From Vitis vinifera (taxonomy: Eukaryota > Streptophyta > Magnoliopsida > Vitales > Vitaceae): 64,000 bases of DNA. Numbering within the stretch: position 1 is the first letter of the stretch; every line of letters starts with the position of its first letter. The DNA is taken from assembly GCF_030704535.1 (NCBI RefSeq), contig NC_081821.1:3115001-3179000 (forward strand). Reading direction: 5' to 3'. Of this stretch, positions 59,790-64,000 are shown piece by piece. The translations under genes and the position numbers were made by a program. The notes beneath the pieces are model-generated. The model was not told where the DNA came from and did not search any database. It was given only the letters and a program-made list of their open reading frames with translations.

Positions 59790-61730
59790 ATTTTATTCAA
59801 CATAAAATTTATATTAACCTAAATAAAATTTATAATAAAATTTTTACATTCATATTAAACTATTTTAACAAAATAGGTAATTTAGTTGAACTTAAAAACA
59901 AGCTTATATACTTCTTAAAAGTTAATACACATATGACTTATATTTAAAATAAAATTGAATAATAATTTTTAAGTTATTAAATTCAACATCAATTAAATTA
60001 AATTTATTTTAAGTCATACTAAATTTTCAACCTTATAACACAAAATATTAATTTAAGATAGCTCTAAAATAAGAGTTAGTCAACTTACAAATTATATCAT
60101 TATACTACTAATTATCTTCTAACTACAAAATGGGGTTGAAGGGACTTAATATTGTTGTATGTCATGAACCAAATTCAACTCAAATTTATTTGAACCTTAT
60201 TTGACTGAGAAAAATAATGATAAGTTATTAAACCAACGCTTCATGATATGATTTTGATAAAATTATGATTTATAAATTACATTTTATCAATAAAAGAAGA
60301 AAAAAAAAATTAAACTTCTTGCATGCATCCAAATTAAGTGGTTGTAGATTCAACTCTTCATGACAATTGAGTTTTGTCATTTTATTTGAAATGTGTGGAC
60401 AATATGCTGTTGCTTCCTTTTATCTCTTTGTGGGTTCCTGGAATGTGTGGATTAAAAAGAAAAGAAAGTGATGGGTGAAGATGGTGCTTCCTCACATCTT
60501 CTCATTATTGGGTAAATGCCAAATTCAATTACACATATAGTGATAGGAAAAACACATGTGAAGACACCTTTGGGATGAAGTTTCAACTTTGACTTTTCAA
60601 ATTAGTATTTTTTTCTAGGCCCAAGGCACTACTTGATCTCCAAGAATGGCCTTCCACCACGTAGATGCATTGAATTTAATATGAAGTAGCCATCATCTAC
60701 TTTTGTCATCGTATGTTAGAAAAAATGGAAAAAAAAAAAAAGAATTTTCATATTTGATTTACTATGAATAATAATTAAAATTAGTTAAAAGTTTATATAA
60801 CTTTAAATTATTTAATTGATATATATAAATAAATCAAATGAATTTTAAGAAGTATTTAAAGTAATTTATTAGTTTTAGATGTATTTTTATTTTATTTTTG
60901 TATTTTTAAGGAGTACAATATTGGTTATTATTAAGAAAAATCTAAAAACTCCCATAATGAAATTCCTCAATCAAGCCATGCTGAAAAACTAAAAAAAAAA
61001 GGATTTCTTTATTTAATGTTTATTTTGTAGTGATTATATAATAGTTTGATTTTTTTGGTTCGTTCCAATAATGCAAATGCCCTATTTACACAAAAATATG
61101 ATATAGATTAGATGTCTAAATTGCCATAAGATTTGAAGTTGATAATGGAAGTATGAATTTGTTTCCTTATATATGACAAGAGAACTAAATTGTATAAATA
61201 CTATTTTAAAATCTTGTCAAATATAATTCTAAAAATGAAATATTTAAAGATATTTATATATGATGTTTTTTTATCTTTTAAATTTCCTCCAATATTTCAT
61301 TCACAATCTTTTCTGTATTATTATTATAATTGGCCATGAAGACTGAAAACTGTTATTGTAATATAAATAGTAGGATTCTCATCAGAAAATTGTGATTCTA
61401 ATAAAAATATTTTGGAGGAGTGAGTACTTGGTTTGTATGATGGGCATAGGTGTTGTATGAAAAATATTCATCAAGCATTATTACAATCATTTTAAAGTTT
61501 TAAGGTGAACATGCTCTATATATATTTAATTACTAGACTGATAATTAATATTAAAGATTTGAATAAAATTATGACAATTGTAATTACTAGATTGATAATT
61601 AATATGAAAGATTTGAATAATTCTGAAATTTGATATGGAGGAAGGAAGAACAAAATATAAAAATTGCAAACATGAACTCAAACTTATTTTCTATCTTTCA
61701 TCTTGTATTTATTTATATAAAACTCAATTG
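59790..61730. repeat. Noncoding duplication, second half
   Basis: Colinear with 56600-59130 but shorter, ending at the same TTTATATAAAACTCAATT (61712-61729). The better-conserved block is about 60,310-60,690, which keeps TTTTGTCATTTTATTTGAAA and CAAGAATGGCC. Divergence is high, so the duplication is old. Confidence 0.7.
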
Positions 61731-64000
61731 TAATAAATATACTAGTCATTAAATGTTTCATAGCCTGAATTAATCAAGTCTAATAGTCTTTAGTGATGTC
61801 CTTTCATAGACTAATTAATCATGTAACTTGATCTTATTTTCTAATGAATAAAAATCAAATAAAAGATATCAAAATAATGGAATTTGCATTATTTTTGTCA
61901 TCACTTCCCATTCCACCTATAAAGATAAATATGTCATGAATTAATTAATACTCTATTATGAAGTTTTTAAGGAAATTATCCAATTGACATATTTTAAAAT
62001 ATACAAGTCCGTTTTATTTAAATGTAATTGGGTTATACTGAGACAACGATATGTTTGTATCGCTAAAAAATTCAAATCTTAGGATGTAAAATTATCTAGT
62101 GTGAAGAACTTTAATTTATTGGATAATGGACAATGAATTAATTAATCATTTAATATATTACTAGAATTACCTTCAAGACAAATCTATTTTATTTATTTTT
62201 AATTAAATAATATATTTTATTAATTAATTGAAAAATGGTTAAAAAAACTTCAAAAGGTTTAACTTAATAAAATAGATAAGTAATAAAACCAAAGCAAAAA
62301 AGAAAAATAACAAAAAAATGTGAAAGAATATAGTCATAGACTCTAGTAATTGTGATTATGTTACAAAAATAAATAAAATTAAAAGAATACCATTCACATG
62401 TACGTCTACATCATTCGAACCAACTAGATTATGAATTATTTTAGATATCAATTTATATTTAATTTTTATTATTTAAATAACATTATTTTTGTTCAAAACT
62501 TCCGATGCTCATGCGACAAGAAGTGGCATTGGACGCCTAGGCTGCAAATCGAGACTAAAGCACTCATAAAAGAATATTTGACACACTGGACACGTTTAGC
62601 CAAACTTCCAAAATGTGAATACATGAAAATATTAGTACCATCTAATTGCATCTTATTTAAAAAATTCGTAGATTTTTGGGAAAAATACCTATTTAAAAAA
62701 ATTCAAATTTTTTTTTTAAAATCACCTCCTAAAATTGACTTCTAGATAACTCTAATAATAAAAATGTAAATAATCAATGAAATTAGATACTTTCCATATA
62801 TATATATATAATTTAATTTTTTTTTCCAATTTTCTTTAATATTTTGATTATTTACCATCCATATTTAACAAAATGTTTCTACTAGGAAGAGTGGAAAGAT
62901 TGTCTTTTTCATACACTTGAAAGAAAAAAAAAGACAAAATAAAAACCAAATTTTGACAAATACAAATTTAATACATTTATTTAAAAATAATTAAAATTTT
63001 GTACCCTTTTGAACCAAATGTATCATCTTTAGTATCCCATATATTACCTTGTTTTGAGAGTGCATAAAATTTGAAAATTATATTTTTTTTTAATGTGTAT
63101 AAAGGAGCACACTTTTCCAAAATTAGAATAATTAATCTTAAATTGATTTTATTCCAAAGTCACCCCGATGTCTCCTTGCTATAATTAACACAATTTTTTT
63201 TTTTTATAAATATTTTATTATAATTATTCATTTGATGTAGATAAATGTGTATTTATTATGACTTATCTTTTACAATTTTATTTAATATGTTTAAATTTTG
63301 ATAGATTTATCATTGCTAAAATTGGCCTATCTAAATTTAATCTGTTCATTACTTTGAACAATAATCATTAGATTGGTATTAAACATTAAATAATACATTG
63401 AAATAATATTTTTTTCTTCATATTAATATTTAATATTTATTTTCAAACTCATGCTTTTGATTAATGTCAACAATTTTATCGTACATATATTTTAATTTCT
63501 TACTAGAAAACTAGTTTAATGTGTAATTATTAATTTTTTTATAAAGTCTCATATTTCATATTTTCAGTCAAGTGAAGGTTTTTTTTTTTTTTTTTTCAAT
63601 TTTTATTGAAATTTTATGGAATATTGAATATTTTCAAAGATATTTCCTTAAAACCAACTTTTTTATATTTTTGCAAATATTGATATTTTCATCCTTCTTA
63701 CATATAAGCCAATCTTTTTATTCTTACATTTATTTTTTTGATTTTAAAATAGCTTTACAATATTGTTCCCAAATGGCAAATTATGAAATATGTCTTCATA
63801 TACTAGTTATATTAATGATTGCTTTAATAAATGGTTTCTGTTTGAAGTCTCGTCTGATTACGAAATTTTTGACCAAGTCACGAAAAATAAAAGTAGCCAT
63901 TTGACAAAAACAACCATGACAAAACTGAAAAAACCCCATAAATGCTAAATTGTCGCCAAAAACTCTAAAAAACGCTTCAACACCAAAACCCAAAACTTTG

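Larger units (their letters stand above)
54752..64000. other. Gene-poor, very AT-rich region
   Basis: About 9.2 kb without a recognisable gene. It holds the MATE promoter on the left, a MITE (55190-55884), two halves of an old noncoding duplication (about 56600-59130 and 59790-61730) and a possible second MITE (59471-59713). The longest open frames (at 62431 and 63572) have low-complexity composition and no family motif. Confidence 0.6.

Noticed and set aside
62431-62745. 104-residue frame with a Cys/Trp-rich middle
   Set aside because: No recognisable domain, AT-rich ends, no promoter or splice context; kept as unproven.
63572-63904. 110-residue Phe/Ile-rich frame
   Set aside because: Composition follows the AT bias of the region and shows no motif.

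Overview
The window is nuclear DNA of a dicot plant. The genes are split by GT-AG introns, the intergenic sequence is very AT-rich, and plant transposons of several classes are present: Copia LTR elements, a solo LTR, hAT and MULE-like foldback elements, LINE tails and MITEs. The gene set and repeat style look like grapevine (Vitis). That is an impression, not a database result.

From left to right: (1) 2.4-5.7 kb, minus strand, the mitochondrial ATP synthase beta subunit; eight exons are visible and the last ~40 codons are missing, behind a last intron that runs off the left edge and holds a 976-bp foldback element. (2) 8.3-10.2 kb, plus strand, a four-exon gene for a probable chloroplast PAP/fibrillin-like protein. 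(3) 11.2-30.2 kb, a tandem duplication of a unit containing two tau-class glutathione S-transferase genes plus a noncoding block, giving four intact GSTs on the minus strand. The first unit is split by a 12.2-kb nest: Copia-1 holds a 1.55-kb solo LTR in its 5' LTR and a complete but nonsense-ridden Copia-2 in its 3' UTR. (4) 32.0-49.9 kb, plus strand, a D-type cyclin-dependent kinase (CDK-activating kinase). Its last exon of 21 codons lies 12.7 kb beyond the previous one. That intron holds two BED-finger hAT derivatives inserted head-to-head inside an older hAT element, forming a palindrome with arms of ~1.8 kb, plus MITE and LINE remnants. (5) 51.4-54.8 kb, minus strand, an eight-exon MATE/DETOXIFICATION transporter converging on the CDK gene. 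(6) 54.8-64 kb, no recognisable gene; it holds a MITE with an 8-bp target duplication and an old colinear duplication of noncoding DNA whose two halves both end at the same TATA-like sequence.

The genes do not form a pathway. ATP synthase beta and CDKD are housekeeping genes; the GSTs and the MATE transporter both belong to detoxification families, but they are not adjacent and shared regulation is not shown. All splice models were derived by eye; every junction listed uses GT-AG and keeps the reading frame. No tRNA, rRNA or CRISPR feature was seen.
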